Shown here in pieces: positions 1 to 13,184 of a stretch of 64,000 nucleotides of DNA. This DNA comes from Solanum dulcamara (lineage: Eukaryota > Streptophyta > Magnoliopsida > Solanales > Solanaceae). Within the stretch, counting starts at the first letter, position 1, and the number at the start of each line of letters is the position of its first letter. Both the position numbers and the translations under genes were made by a program. The notes below the pieces were generated by a model, which ran no database searches, was not told the DNA's origin, and saw nothing but the letters and a program-made list of their open reading frames with translations. The DNA lies in NCBI RefSeq assembly GCF_947179165.1, contig NC_077239.1, positions 65,137,134 through 65,201,133 of the forward strand, read 5' to 3'.

Positions 1-3000
1 TGTAAGACAGGACCATATATCACAAGTAATAACGAAATAACAGGAAACTTAAAATAAGGAACAAGGCTGAAGCACCGAAATAGAGTAAAGGAAATAGGTA
101 AAAAAAGTAAGATTAAACTTGGATGTGCTAGCCCATCAACCTATACGCGACCAAACTCTACTAAATGAGGCAACTAGACAACAACATACTAACAAAAGTA
201 ACCACAAACAACACCTAACATCGAGGAAGACTATCTTAAAACAAGCCTTTCATAAAAAAAGTCAAATAGGAGAAAATAAGGGCAGTACCTACCTTCAAAC
301 AAAGAACCACCCTTTGCACTGCCACAAGTATACAAATTTCCAACCAAACCTTACTAAGCCTCATATGCCCGAAAGGTACATATCCACAAACTAAAACTTG
401 TACGGCCTTAAAAAGACCAACAAGTCCATATCTAATTATACTTGTGATAGGAAATGCATATGAATGAGAGTAATGTAATAAAAATTAGTAGTTCGATAGT
501 AGCAAGATATATATACCTACTCCTCAGTCCTGGCCAATGATGTAGGACCCATATTATACCTCCCTCTTCCTATTTAGTGGGTCACATAGACAGAGAAATC
601 TATGGGGGACTCGGGAGTGTCCATATGTACCTGCTTGGTCCTAATCCAGGACTTTTCACTCTATCAGTATGACTAGAGATCATCAATATGAACCATCATC
701 AATATAAACCAATAGCATGGAAAAAGTTAGTTTTCTCCTCGACCAATCAAGAAAAAACAAGAGTACATCCCAAATGCCTCTAATAGTGCCAAGTAGAACA
801 AGAGCATGTCCTTGATGCCTCATAAATATCCATAATCAGTTTATCAAAAAGATCCAGGTGGTACGACTCCCGTTAAAAGATAATTTTAGTAGTAAAAAAG
901 GCAATAACCCTATTTTCTCAAAAAGATGATAAAACTAATGCATGCCTGGGAACGTATCACAAAACACATATAAATGAGCAGCCGATGCAATGCATGCCAT
1001 CACTCAAGAAAATAGCAAAATAATATACACAATAAGCACCTCACTCCTAGAGTACAGAAACTAACCTGGAATCCAGCTAATCCTCGATTAAGGCCTTGGA
1101 CCCAAAATACTATAACCTTCACAACAACAATAGTATAATAAGGCACATCTCTACTTAGGCAATCGAAAGAAATTGTAAAGAGTCACCAAAAGAATGGGTA
1201 AATTACGAACCTCAGCCTCTACCTAAAGATAACATTCATAGGACCAAAATACTGCTAACCCAATCCTATGGCAATAATATGCATCGAAGGATCTAAGGTC
1301 AAATTATAAGATAAGGATTACATCACAATCATAGGCCTAAGAAGGAACAAACCTCATAAATCCCAACATAACCTCACGGTCCCCGCACTAGCTAAGGGCA
1401 CCAATCCAAAAAAACACTTATCGAAAACAACTATACTCGCAAGAATCACCAAAATTCGCCTGAAGATGCTAAACATATCGAGTGCTATAAAGCATCAACT
1501 ATCAACCAAAGAGAGGCTAACAACCCTAGACTAAGGCAAAAGTTAGGAATTTCCAACAAAAACTAAGACCCTCACAATACTAAACAAGCTTAAGGCTCAT
1601 ACGGGAATCAAGATATAAGGATAAGAAAGAAAATCCTAAACCTGTCATATACAATCCTAACTCACATAAAAAATATGCTAAATAATATCTTATGAAGCAT
1701 TATCTAAAACAAGTAGACCGTAGCCTACCTTGAAGCCGAGCATGTGCACTCTAAAGTCCACGAATCTGAAGCTTTTCTTCCCAAACCACCTCTAATTTAC
1801 CTCCACGCTAACAAAATACTGGTCACCTCATCAATACAAATATTTTGACACTAAAATTGCATTTTCCAAAGACGAAATCAAAATTGAGTCTAAAACGAAA
1901 TTGTGGGACCTACATCAGGAATCCAAAAATTGACTCTGTGAAAAGGTCCTAAATAGGTCTAGAGATCATGCCCTAAAAATTAGGTGCAAACTGAGCTCGA
2001 AATCGAGCTAAAACAATTTAAGAAACAAATCACTGTTAAAGCCCTAAAATTAAAGCTTGGGTAGCCTCTATTGGGAAGAAGTTACCTATACATGAATCTC
2101 CCCACACTTTCCCAAACACACCAACAAAAAGCCACAATCTACCCAAACAAATAACACTTGGAATCACTCAATTTGGAGCTTCCTAACTCCCAAAATTGCA
2201 TGAATAAAAAGAGGGGCCGGGTTGATTTATGACTGGTCTTTATTTAAAAGACCAGTCCTAACAAGCTTTCATGATCGCAGGAGTTGGGGTCGCAATCGAG
2301 ACACCTAGGGTAAATGACCATTGCGATCGCAGTGGTCAAAATTTACGATTGCGATGAGTACTTGGTCTACCCCCTACTGGAAGCCCTTCACGATCGCGGC
2401 CAGGGACCTTGTAATCACTATGGCTAAGCTAAATTCCCCTCCATGATTATGGAGGTTTCATCATGATTACAATGAAGAAAAGAACTGGTACAATCAGTTA
2501 CTGCACGAGCTTAATCTAGAGCTTTGAAAAATCTACGACAGGGTGCTCGGGACTCATTTGAAATCTTGTGCAAGCAAACAAACTATGCTACCTCATAAAA
2601 TTCGATATTCCAGACTCAATGGCATAATCAAAGTTTCTATACAAGGTCATATAGATAAAAAGTGGGTCCCAAACTCAAGAGTCATTTTTGCCAATTCTAA
2701 AAGAATGCTTGGAATGAAATCAAAAGCCTTGAGAACCGCACAAAAGGTCATTCTAGACCAAACTTGATATTATGGAACTAACCGCGCTGATGGAATTTTC
2801 ATCCAAGTATGTTTTCTAAAAATGTTGACCAAAGTCAAACTTAGGCTAAAGCTTAAAGGCTAATATGCCTAATGGCTCAAACTCGCATTGAAAGGCTTGG
2901 AACTCAAGACGAATATGCTACTAGCCTAAAATGACAATTACGGATCTGATGGAACCATCATAATTTTGCTCTAAGGTCATTTTCTTGAAGTTTTAACTGA

Positions 3001-3165
3001 ATTAAACCATTCAAACTCCAAGAGCTCCAAAATAAAAAATGGGCATAAAACGCAAATGAACAATCAGACAACTAAACTGTCACTGCCAGAGAGTCATAAA
3101 TGACTTGAGATCACTATAGGAAAGTTCTAAATGCTAAAAGGATCAAAAAGTGACGAAAATGATCT
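1..3165 (-). mobile_element. Ty3/gypsy LTR fragment (LTR F), runs off the left edge
   Basis: This stretch has no convincing coding frame. On the minus strand it reads like a long gypsy LTR. At 801-826 it holds the reverse complement, about 24 of 26 bases, of the 35-bp unit that is tandemly repeated at 17481-17585 in LTR E, with a more degenerate copy at about 757-782. A cluster of palindromic GCGATCGC-type words lies at 2272-2400. The right boundary is set by the start of recognisable LINE coding sequence near 3165 and may be off by tens of bases. The LTR end, PBS and internal region are not in the window. It could hold more than one fused fragment. Confidence 0.5.
2272..2400. repeat. Cluster of GCGATCGC-type palindromic words in LTR F
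   Basis: The core TGCGATCGCA at 2322-2331 is a perfect 10-bp palindrome. With one unmatched base on each side it extends to CCA...TGG arms at 2318-2335. Related words are TGATCGCA near 2273, GGTCGCAATCG near 2288, ACGATTGCGATG near 2343 and CACGATCGCGG near 2390. The CpG content stands out in otherwise CpG-poor DNA. Function is unknown. Confidence 0.7.
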
Positions 3166-4500
3166 GGAGGATCATTATAGTTTTGATGGCCAGAAATTCA
3201 CTTGGTGTAATAACAGGGACAAGAAAGCCAGAATATGGAAGAAGCTTGATAGAACCATGGTTACTAATAAATAGTTAGAGGTGATGCATTTGAATACAAT
3301 TACTCACTTAGCCTCCACTGGTTTAGATTACTATCCTTTACTTCTTGAATGTGTGGATAAATATACTACTACTATCAAATAATTCAAATTCTTACATTGT
3401 TGGGTGGATAATGAAACCTTTCATAATACTGTCAAAAAGTGTTGGGAAAGATATGTGAAAGGTAATCCTATGAGAGTTTTTAATCAGAAATTAAAGAGGG
3501 TCTCTAATACTCTTAACACCTGGTCTAGACAATAATGTGGTGATATTTTCAGTTCTGTCAAAGAGTTTGAAGATAAAGTCAGAAGTGCTAAAGAAGAGAT
3601 CATCAATGGTAACACTAAAGAGAATAGGTCTAAACTCAATCACATCAATGCCTAGTATATCAAGTACTTGAGGACTGAACAATCTATCCTTAAAAAAACT
3701 CAATTACACTGATTTAAGAATGGTGATGAAAACTCTAAATATTTTCATGCTATTATCAGAGTTAGAAGAAGAAAATTATTTATCGATAAGATCAATGATG
3801 AATAGGGCAATTCTATTCAAAGAGATGATAAGATTGCAATGGCTACCTGTTCTCATTTAGAAAGATATTTATAGGGGAAGATAAATTGATTAATGAAGAT
3901 ATGCTCAATTGTATTCCTAGAATGATCATAGATCAACAAAATCATTCTTCTGAGTTTTATGCCTACTAAAGAAGAGTTGAAAAGTGTTGTATTTTCAATC
4001 AGCAATACTTCAGCTACTGGACCTGATTGAATGAATGACAAGTTTTTTCACTCTTGTTGTGACATTATCAGTGAAGATTTGTTGAAACTTATACAGTATT
4101 TTTTCAATGGTCATGGTATCCCTAAATTCACTTATCATACTTTTTTGGTTCTTCTACCAAAAGTGGAGCATCTTAAGAAGATTTCTGATTTCAGACCCAT
4201 ATCTCTTAGCAACTTTACCAGTAAAGTCATTTCCAAATTATTGTGCACCATACTTGCTCTTATTCTTCCCCAGTTGATATCAGAGAATCAGTCAATTTTT
4301 GTACAAGGTAGAAGTATTTCAGAAAATATAATGTTGGCCAAAGAGATCATTCATAGTATCAAAAAACTCAATCTTGGTGATAATGTAGTTATTAAACTAG
4401 ACATGGCCAAAGCCTATGACAGGGTTTCTTGGTGAAGAATTTATTGACATGATTTGGAAGACAATGTCCAATAATTGGTATTCAGTCATCATCAATATCG
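3166..4500 (+). pseudogene. LINE (non-LTR retrotransposon) fragment: endonuclease end, linker and RT N-terminus
   Basis: In life this would be ORF2 of a LINE, copying its RNA at a nicked target. From about 3190 the frame reads like the C-terminal endonuclease region (GQKFTWCNN, then KKLDRTMV). An interrupted linker with WERYVKGNPMRVFNQKLKRV follows, then FKNGDENSKYFHA near 3714. An open stretch from 4031 to 4435 holds the RT N-terminal motifs FRPISLSNF, a GRSISENI box and VIKLDMAKAYDRVSW, the palm motif with its first catalytic Asp. After the stop at 4433-4435 the reading resumes as FIDMIWKTMSNNWYSVIIN, so about 20 residues look deleted. Stops occur near 3271, 3381, 3533, 3654 and 3710. The rest of RT and the 3' tail are missing, as is most of the endonuclease. 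Family assignment is firm; the clade is probably plant L1. Confidence 0.85.
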
Positions 4501-4981
4501 TTTGATTTGTACCATAAATGCCAACTACTAAGGTGATCTATAGAATGTTGTAGGTATAAACTATGCATAGTTAATATTATTGAACTTCAGGTTTTCGATT
4601 CCAACAATATCCATGGCATTGAAAAACCAAAACACTAGGGAAAATCTTCAGGTTAACAATTATCCTTATGGGTAAATTTTATGTCTAATTTATAAAATTG
4701 TTAAACATATCTAATTAGTTTATTATTAAACTGTTTGTTTGGGATTTTTGTTCTTTGATTTCGTCATTTGTATTTATTTAGGGAGTCAATATTTTATTCT
4801 GTTATAGTTTGTAATTTATAGTTTAATTATTGTGCGGGTAAATTTTATTTCTTCTCGTGCTTGCCAAGTGCCAAAGAAGTGTTCAACTTTTTTTGTTGGA
4901 GTCTTTTTTGCAATTCATTTTCATGTGAGTTTAATACTCTAATTTTTGTTTAGCCCATATTGACTTCTAAATAACTAAAAT
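4501..4981. other. Unassigned AT-rich stretch
   Basis: No coding, RNA or transposon-end signal is recognised here. Confidence 0.4.
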
Positions 4982-5230
4982 GATTAGTGGTTGTTTGATA
5001 TGGAGGATGGGGTAGATAAAGTTATTCCATGGATTGGGATATATCATAGGATTAGTTATTCCAATATATATATGAGATTACTTATCCCATAATTATATTA
5101 CAAATGGTGGGAAAAATAATCTTAGGACTAACTAATACCTCTAACCAAACATATGATGAAATAATCCTTCATTTTAACTAGAGATTATTATTCCTTATCT
5201 CTCTCATACCAAATGACCAACCCCCAAAAT
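4982..5230. mobile_element. MITE-like element with imperfect terminal inverted repeats
   Basis: The left end reads GTGGTTGTTTGATATGGAGG and the reverse complement of the right end reads GGGGGTTGGTCATTTGGTAT; they match loosely. The interior is AT-rich, non-coding and full of GGGATAA/TTATCCC-like words, as in hAT- or Harbinger-like plant MITEs. No clean target duplication could be fixed, so the ends and superfamily are uncertain. Confidence 0.4.
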
Positions 5231-6655
5231 AAAATACTACACAAGTTTTGTTGGCAGCCCATCTTATTAACCATGACTCATTTCCAACTTTGCAATACAC
5301 TGGCAGTCCAACTAACTCACAAGGATCTATTTACAACATAACACTACTCACAGTTAACCCAACAAATGCCACTGACAGTGTACCAAGCAGTATAGCAACC
5401 CAGCAATATAATCATAGTGCCCTCACCACAAACAAGTCTCTCTCACAGTGTATAAAGAATAAACAGAGACTGGAACAAAACTCTCGCACTCTTAAAAGAA
5501 ATTCAAATAATGCAGAAGTAAAGACCATAGGATTGCCCTTATTTTCAACACTTTAACTCTTAAATAACCTTTTTAGGATCACAATAGGACTTTTTAGGCT
5601 TGTAACGTAGGCTCGGTATCGGGTAGGATACATTTAGGATAAAAGTAACTACTTTGCCCCTCCAAATGCTACATTGGCTTAGCTACTTGTTTTCAACCCT
5701 CCAATATTTTTGTTGCCTATTTCCTCATTCTTCCTTCTCGGGTGTGGTTTTTGCTTTTGTTCACTCTATTTCATTCTTTTATTTTTTCTTTTTCTTTAGG
5801 ACTCATTTTTGCATAGCTTTTATACTTATTTTCTTTTTCACTTGCGGCCACAACCTATGCTTTTATTTTCTTCTCTCTCCACCATTCTTTTCACACCTTA
5901 ACTTTTCTGCTTTCCTTATGGTAGCCACCCTCAAATTAGACTTTTAGTATTTTGAAGTACATAATCAACTTGGAGGAACCAGAGCCAAAAAGTTGGATCC
6001 CCAAACATCAAGGGAAGGTGAATTTAGGTTAATCAAAGAAAATGTCTATTTAAAGCTCAAACGTTTGGTTCAAAGGGTACAATTTCATTTGGTTGGTTAA
6101 GTTTAGGCTAAGTGACTCATTATCAACAATTGATATGATCATGTACCGATAAGGTTATTCCTTCATTTTAGTAAGATAAACTAGGCAAGTTCTAGCTTAC
6201 AAGTGCATTGTTCGAAGTGAGTAGTTAAGCTCACACGCATATGGAACATAGGTTATACTATTAAGAACTAATCAACCCAGTTATATCCTAGCTAGAATTT
6301 GATCGACAAGTCAATATGTACTATATCCTACAGAGATCCTAACAAGTCATTTTTAAAAATCAGATCAATCACACAGTGTTTCACAAAAATTTCAATTGGG
6401 AGTCATTTTAGTTCAATTTAACTCCTTTCTTTCACAGGCCATTATATCCATCTACAAAATTTTGTATTTACACAATAATAATCCTAAACATGCCATTTAT
6501 ACTAGATATACGCTTGAGAGAAAAGAAATATGGCAACAAAAACTCCAAGCGTCAGGGATGCCTCACCCCCTATCAAAAAATTATGCAGTGTCCTCACTTG
6601 TATGTCAACAGACTCAATAATAGATACAAAGGGAAGTGATCATACCTGCGATTCC
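5231..6655. other. Unassigned region with a pyrimidine-rich patch
   Basis: 5654-5900 is strongly T/C-rich on the plus strand. Short open frames at 5248-5556 and 5654-5947 are low-complexity and match nothing known to me. The 3' LTR expected for the Athila-like element just to the right should lie here, but no match to its 5' LTR (15826-17479) is visible. It may be deleted or replaced. Confidence 0.4.
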
Positions 6656-8821
6656 CTAAGCGCGAATCGGTGGTGGTGTAGGCTTTCCTGAAGGGTCATC
6701 GCCTGGAGTAGGAGTACGTGCGCTAGGAGGCACTTCACTGACAGTCTCGGCTAGAATGCCGAAAATTGCACCACCACTGGATGATGCTCCAGCCTTAGAA
6801 GCCGTAATCTTCTGCTTATCGAGCTTCTGTTGCTCCTAAAATTCTCTCCTGGATGCTCATCGAGGCCTTTTCCCTTTTTTCTCTATGCTCGTCTGGACCT
6901 TTTTTCATTATCTAGGAATCATTGTCCTGTCGCTGCTTTTTCCCTTGCCTTTTTATCAGGTTCGGGTGTCGAAATAGAGCCTCAAGCTCCTTCTAGATGT
7001 ACCGGTGTGAGAGGTGCCAACAATAACTATAAAATATCTGTAGTGCTTGTCGGAACTGTAGAGGACGACTTTGATTCTAATTTACCCACGATTTCTTTTA
7101 AGGTAGATAACTCTTCATTGAAGCACTCAGTCTCTACATCACCTAGACGACCACCCTAAGTAGTGATGTGCACCTCAAGGCCATCAATACAGCTCTATAA
7201 CAGCGTCACCTCCTACCTGAGCTCGGTATGAATCTAAGTCACCTCCATCTATATCTGTGTTTGGACAACCCTAGGTAGTCGCTCAATCACCTGATCAACT
7301 AATGCCCATGTCTGCCTCTGGTCCTGTACCATATGCTCAAGGAGTGCATAAGGGATAGTTATCATCATACCTGAAACTATGGGTATAGATGGGGTAGGCC
7401 CAGTGTTGCCCTTGGGCTGCTCGGTAGTCTCCTTCATCGGAGGGCATAATGTCACACCCTCCAAAGTAAGAGTAGGAGAAAGTGGTCCTATAAGCATAGC
7501 GACTGGCCTAATAGCTCGACTCAACTTAGATTTATATAGTGGGTTGTCCAAACCCTTTATGAGTGATGCATTTGTGAACTTAGATGCTAGGATACGCCTA
7601 TCAAAGTGATGATTTACCACTATCCCCGTGGCCTCGCATATTGCAGTGATACAATAAGGAAATGCGAGTCCAACCCGTTCATTAAATCCTCGATCCCAAA
7701 TTTCGGCAACAATTAGCCACCAGCTGTGTAGTCCAAATCGATCCATAATGCAACTGACTAGAGATATATGCGTGGGATAAAGAGTGTTGTCATTGGCAGT
7801 TGGCTGGAGAAGGTACGGACAATGGCCCACCAAAATTTAGCTAGAAATATGAGGGATGCCTTAGTAATCTGCTACCTTGTATTTGCAACCCATGCTGCAT
7901 TTACTCCCTCGGTGGAAATATGCTTTCCGATCCATTCTATAATCATTTGGCGCACTGCAGGATCACCCATATTTGCCTCATCACTAACCTTATGGTGTCG
8001 GTGCTCATAAAGTCTTGCCTGAACATCAGTCTGAAATTCTAGGCCATATAGGAACCTATTGATTGTAGTCTCTGAGATATCCATTATCATGCCTCGAACT
8101 GTGACTTCATTTAACAGTAGTTGATTTAATGCTAATGCCCTTTTTTTAGAGATCGCCTCAGCCATATTATTGAACATTGAGGCAGCATAGGCCGAATAGA
8201 ATTCCCAGACTAGATTTTCACTATAATATCCGGTTCTTTAGTCATCCACCCAAATTGATGCTTGTAAAAGAGGTCTTTGAGCTAGGGTAGGGCGGAGAGA
8301 TTTTTCGAAATCACTCAGACCTCTAGCACAATGGCTTATTTACATAAGCCATTAGACCATTTGGTTAGGCCATTTAGAAAGATATCATGTTGGCCCAAAA
8401 CCAACCACCTATTTCGCAAAAAAATGATGATATGTCGGTGTGCAACTGGGTCACTTTCCTTTGCATGAACAAACTTCTCTATAGAGTCCGGGCTATCATC
8501 CCCAACATCTGTAGCACTCTCCTCACCAGCATTACTTCCCTCCTCTCCGGATTGTGCATCATCCCCTCTTGTCTCATTGGCTAAGCCAGTTGCCTCCTCT
8601 TCAGACTAGGAGGGAGTGGTCTCAGCCTCAGCAGTTGCTTTGGACCTAGTCTTGTGGGGAGCGTGACGAGAGAAGTGGGTAGACACTTGGACCTCTGACC
8701 CACTTGATTCATCACTTCCTGACCCTTAAGCTGACTCATGTGCTGATACATGCTCTAATTCTTCGGATGGGGAGTTGTGGAGTTGGTATCAGGAAGCATT
8801 CTTGGTGCGTAGTCGTGCCAT
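6656..8821 (-). pseudogene. Env-position ORF3 of the Athila-like element (putative plant transposon protein domain)
   Basis: The reading starts at the minus-strand ATG at 8821 (MARLRTKNAS, then an early stop). A Ser/Glu/Asp-rich low-complexity N-terminal part follows. The conserved core lies at 8177-7872 (VRGMIMDISETTINRFLYG, EWIGKHIS, WVANTR) and 7833-7249 (HISLVSCIMDRFGLHSWWLI, ERVGLAFPYCITAICEATGI). This core resembles the 'putative plant transposon protein' domain carried by ORF3 of many Athila elements. A frameshift near 7805 separates the two halves and several stops interrupt the tail. ORF3 occupies the position of a retroviral env, but I see no clear signal peptide or transmembrane segment, so an envelope role is not supported by the sequence. 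The product's real function is unknown. Confidence 0.75.
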
Positions 8822-10239
8822 TTGTACCTGCAAAATCTCCAACTAGTTAGTAATTAAAAAAATGATGTGATGAATTAACATGGGTACTCATACTTCACTG
8901 TGATTCATACAAGAATGACAATATCCCTTAAGAAAAAACGTCGCTCAATCTATCATAAGATGATCGTAAGCAGAAATAGAAAATAAAATATGTTTGCATT
9001 TATTAGACTTTTAAAAAAATATATAAAGTGGCAGTACGGGAGGCCATCACGGACCGTTAATATAACAACAGACTGTGAAGGCTTCCATATTGCCTTCTAG
9101 TGGCTATGTCTCAGGAAGAGCGTGCAAAATTTCTAAGTGTGGGAGCCACGGAAGAGAACCATGGTCTGTGATGAAATTCACGATTCGTAATTCCTTCCGT
9201 GATCCTATACTTAGAAATTCTTTGTATGGAGGACAACGGACCTCCACCATAGATTGTGAAGTGCAATACGGTCCGTGATGAAGGTCATCATTCCTGTTTT
9301 CACAATTCCACTATTAACAAATAAACTTGACATATTTTGAAACAACTTCAACCCATTTAGACATTACAAAACACAAGTGCACGTACATTGACAAACTAAT
9401 ATTATTATGCACTTGACCCCTATGTCACATAAGCATAAAATTCAAAACCAACTACCACAATGAATTTTTGCACCATCATAGCAAAACACAAAAATTCGAG
9501 CCTATCCCATTCAATTAATTCACAATATGCCTCATAATCATAGAAAAAGCACCGCAACAATACAAAAAGGTAAAAACAATACTTACATGATTTTGTTATT
9601 CCAATTAGAAGGGCACACAATCTTCACTCACAAAACACCAAACACAAGTTGAAATCATGGGAGTTGGACGGTTTTGTACAAAGGAATAAGAAAGGTGGTC
9701 ATCGTGGTTCTACGTATTAAGAAATGCCCGAATTTTGTGGTAGAAAATAGGTTATAACCATAAGCCCTAATTAATTTGGACCTAGGTCAAAACCGGGTCG
9801 ACTATTTTTATTTTAGCCAACTGGGCTTCACAGTCCATGGTGGATACTCGTGAAGAGCACAATGGATCATATTCGTATGGCATGATGCGAGAGTTAACAA
9901 AATAGAAGTGAACTTACTAGGGCTGTACGGAGGGCAAGATGGTCCGTGAAGAGCATCACAGACCGTAAAGCCTATCGTATTAATAGACCTACCAAAACGA
10001 TTGAGGGGCTTACCTAGGATTCACGAAAGGAAAAATGGTCTGTGAACTTCAGCACAGACTGTAATCCCTTCTGTAATCCTGAAGATCCTGGAGACTGTGT
10101 TTATCACTCCACTCCACTACAGGGCGTGGTGCCCTATATGGTCCATATAGATGCCCGTAGTGGTGAGCTTATGCCAATTTATTTTATGTTTTCCTCCTTC
10201 TCTAAGACCCTTCAACCACTTTAACTTCGTTAAGAGATC
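8822..10239 (-). other. Non-coding spacer between Athila integrase and ORF3, with ACGGTCCGT words
   Basis: No coding frame is supported. Words of the ACGGTCCGT type and decayed forms recur near 9050, 9145-9210, 9235-9285, 9830-9860, 9925-9970 and 10035-10075. The same words occur in this element's LTR at 16850-17330. The spacer may be native to the element or may hold a captured LTR piece. Confidence 0.5.
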
Positions 10240-11265
10240 CTAATACCACTTCACTCGCTGTCCATTCACTTTGAACCTATGACCATCTCAAGCTTCAAGT
10301 TTCACTGCTCCATGAGAAAATACTTGTGTGATGGTGAAAGGACCAGACCACTTTGACCTCAGCTTGCCTGGGAATAACTTTAACCTTGAAATAAACTGCA
10401 ACAATTTATACCTACTGTTGAATTGGCGCTGCTCAATATGCTTATCATGGTGTAGTTTTATCCTCTCTTTGTAAAGAGCAAAACTCTCATATGCACACAA
10501 ACAAAACTCATCTATTTTATTGATTTGATCCAGCCTCATATGTGCAGCTTCACTCTAATTTAAGTTCAACCTTTTCAAGGCCCACAATGCCTTATGTTTC
10601 AGATCCACAGGAAAATAACAAGCCTTTCAAAATACTAACTGGTATGGGGACATACCAATGGGTGTTTTGAAAGTTGTCCAATATGCCCATAGAGCATCAT
10701 CAAGCTTCCTAACCCAATTAGTTCTGTTGGCATTTACAGATTTTTCTAGAATCTCCTTGATTTCTCGGTTTGACACCTTAACCTGCCTACTAGATTAAGG
10801 ATGATATGAAGTAGCTACCTTGTGTTGTCACACACCATATTTTTTCTAGTAGAGTCTGAAAGATCTTATTACAGAAATGGAGCCTCCATCACTGATGATA
10901 GCTCTAGGATTCCCAAATCTGGATAAGATATTTCTTCACAGAAAACCCACAACACGCTTTCTCTCATTATCTGGTAAGGCGATGGCTTCCACTCATTTGG
11001 AGATATAATCAACTACTACAAGAATGTACTTTATCCCATATGAACTCACGAATGTTCCCATGAAATCGATGCCCCATACATCAAATAACTTCATCTCCAA
11101 AATTGGTGTCATAAGTAGCTCTTGACACTTAGATATGTTACCCTGCCTTTGACATTGGTCACAACTTTTCACCAAGTCATGTGAATCTTTATAGATAGTA
11201 GGCCAGTAGTATCCACATTGCAGTATCTTTTGCATTGTCTGGCTCCCACTATGGTGTCCACCTAC
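10240..11265 (-). pseudogene. Athila integrase remnant
   Basis: Integrase would join the cDNA ends to host DNA in the nucleus. The HHCC zinc-binding part is partly visible at 11235-10993 (GYYWPTIYKDSHDLVKSC and CQRQG), followed by the start of the catalytic core with WGIDFMGTF carrying the first Asp. Broken frames further on give IISDGGS with the second Asp, and a NREIK segment that would carry the catalytic Glu. The C-terminal domain at 10539-10288 reads GKLRSKWSGPFTITQV. There is no chromodomain, as expected for Athila. Several stops separate the pieces, so no functional protein can be made. Confidence 0.8.
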
Positions 11266-13130
11266 CTATGAGTGATAAGCCTCTAAAATGCTCAACATCT
11301 CTGCTTCGAGGATGCACCTCCTGATGACATTGTCAGCATACATCCTGAATAGGTATGGCTCATCCCAAAAGTACCTACGAATATCATGCAAAAACTTCTT
11401 TTGCTGATGGAAAGTAAGATCTTCAGGAATAAAATCACTAATAAGATAGTTAGCATAATCAGCAAAACAAGGAATAAAATCAAGAGTAGAAACTAAAACT
11501 TGTTCATCTGGGAAGGAATCATCAATATCAAGTGCATCCTTACCTCTATTTCCATCTTCCATCGTGGATAAATGGTCAACTACCTGATTTTTACTCTATT
11601 TACGGTCCTTCACCTCAAAATTAAATTCCTAGAGTAACAGGACCCATTTGATCAACCTTGGGTTAACATCCTTCTTGGTCATCAAATATCGTAAGGTTGC
11701 ATAGTTAGTGTACACAATCACTTTGGTACCCAAAAGGTGCGCTCTGAAATTTTTAAATACGTACACCACTTCTAATAGTTCCTGATCGGTGATAGTGTAT
11801 TTCTTTTGGGGTACATTTAGCACTTTGCTAGCATAATATATGGGATGAAAAATCTTGTTGCGCTTCTGTCCTAGCACAACCCCTAAAGAGACACTGCTAG
11901 CATCATATATGATCTCAAATTAGGCAAACCAATCAGGAGAAACAATCACCAGGGCTGAGATCAACTTCTCCTTCAAGCACTGAAACACTTTCATGCAGGC
12001 CTCATCAAAGTAAAACTTTATCTCCTTCTCCAATAACTTGTACAAAGGGTGTACAATTTTAGAGAAATCCTTGATAAAATGCCTATAAAAACCTGCATGG
12101 CCCAGGAAGTTACGAAAACCCTTTGCATAGATGGGAGGAGGCAAGTTCTCTATCACTTTTATCTTCGCCTTATCGACCTCTAACCCTTTTTCAGAGATCT
12201 TGTGACCTAGAACAATACCTTCTTTGACCATGAAGTGACATTTTTCCCAGTTCAAAACTAGGTTAGACTCTTCACATATTTGTAATACCTTGCTAAGATT
12301 TAACAAACAGTCATTGAAAGTATCACCTTCTACTGAAAAATCATTCATAAATACCCCAATAGTATCCTCTACCATGTCAGAGAATATAGACATCATGCAA
12401 CACTAGAATGTGGAGGGAGCATTGCATTATCCAAATGGCATGCGACTGAATGCAAAGGTGCCATAAGGACATATGAATGTGGTCTTCTCCTAGCCCTCTA
12501 GGGCTATGGAGATCTAGTTGTAGCTAGAATACCCATCTAGAAAATAGTATCAACCTCTACCTGCCAACCTATCTAATATTTAGTCCATGAAGGGCATTGG
12601 AAAATAATCCTTCAAAGTCTATTTGTTAAGCTTTTTATAGTCCATACAGACTTGCCATCCAATGACTAGCCTAAGTGGGACCAACTCATTCTTGTTATTT
12701 ACGACAACTGTCATACCTCCCTTCTTAGGGACACATTAAATAGGACTCACCCAATTGCAGTCAGATATGGGATAGACCACACCTATATCTAACCACTTAA
12801 TGATTATTTTTTTACCACCTCTTGCATAGGTGGGTTTAGTCTTTGCTGGTGTTCAATACTGGGCATGAAATCCTCCTTCAACTGAATTTTGTGGGTGCTA
12901 ATGCCAGGAGAAATACCTATGATATCATCAATAGTCCACCTAATAGATTTCTTATACCTCTGCAATACCTCTACCAGTAATGCAACCTGTTCTTCACTTA
13001 AATCTGCAGCAATAATAACTGGTAAGGTATTATGCTCACCAAGAAACACGTACCTCAAATGGACTGGCAATTCTTTGAGCTCAAGTATAGGTTTCTCATC
13101 TATGGATGGTTTAGCAGGTAGAGTCGACAT
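11266..13130 (-). pseudogene. Athila reverse transcriptase and RNase H remnant
   Basis: The RT N-terminal part is at 13130-12804 (KPILELKELPVHLRYVFLG, then ISPGISTHKIQL). 12803-12397 holds the central fingers and palm with several stops. The C-terminal palm and connection are open at 12396-11920 (GHAGFYRHFIKDFSKI). The catalytic box reads FMNDFSV where the family has FMDDFSV: the first Asp is Asn, a single G to A change that alone should abolish polymerisation. RNase H follows at 11877-11629 (HPIYYASKVLN, YTITDQELLEVVYVF). At 11562-11266 comes the linker to integrase. Identification is firm and the protein is dead. Confidence 0.87.
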
Positions 13131-13184
13131 GTTCTTTAAGTCAATGTCAAGCTTCTGGGGAGCATATGAATGTGAACCTATACC

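Noticed and set aside
1..60. The window begins TGTAAGAC like the starts of LTRs A and B
   Set aside because: The following bases do not match LTR A or B, and the surrounding sequence reads as a minus-strand LTR.
5248..5556. 102-codon open frame
   Set aside because: No recognisable domain and no clear start; it lies between transposon remnants and is likely chance.
5950..6655. 3' LTR of the Athila-like element
   Set aside because: No similarity to 15826-17479 could be found by eye.
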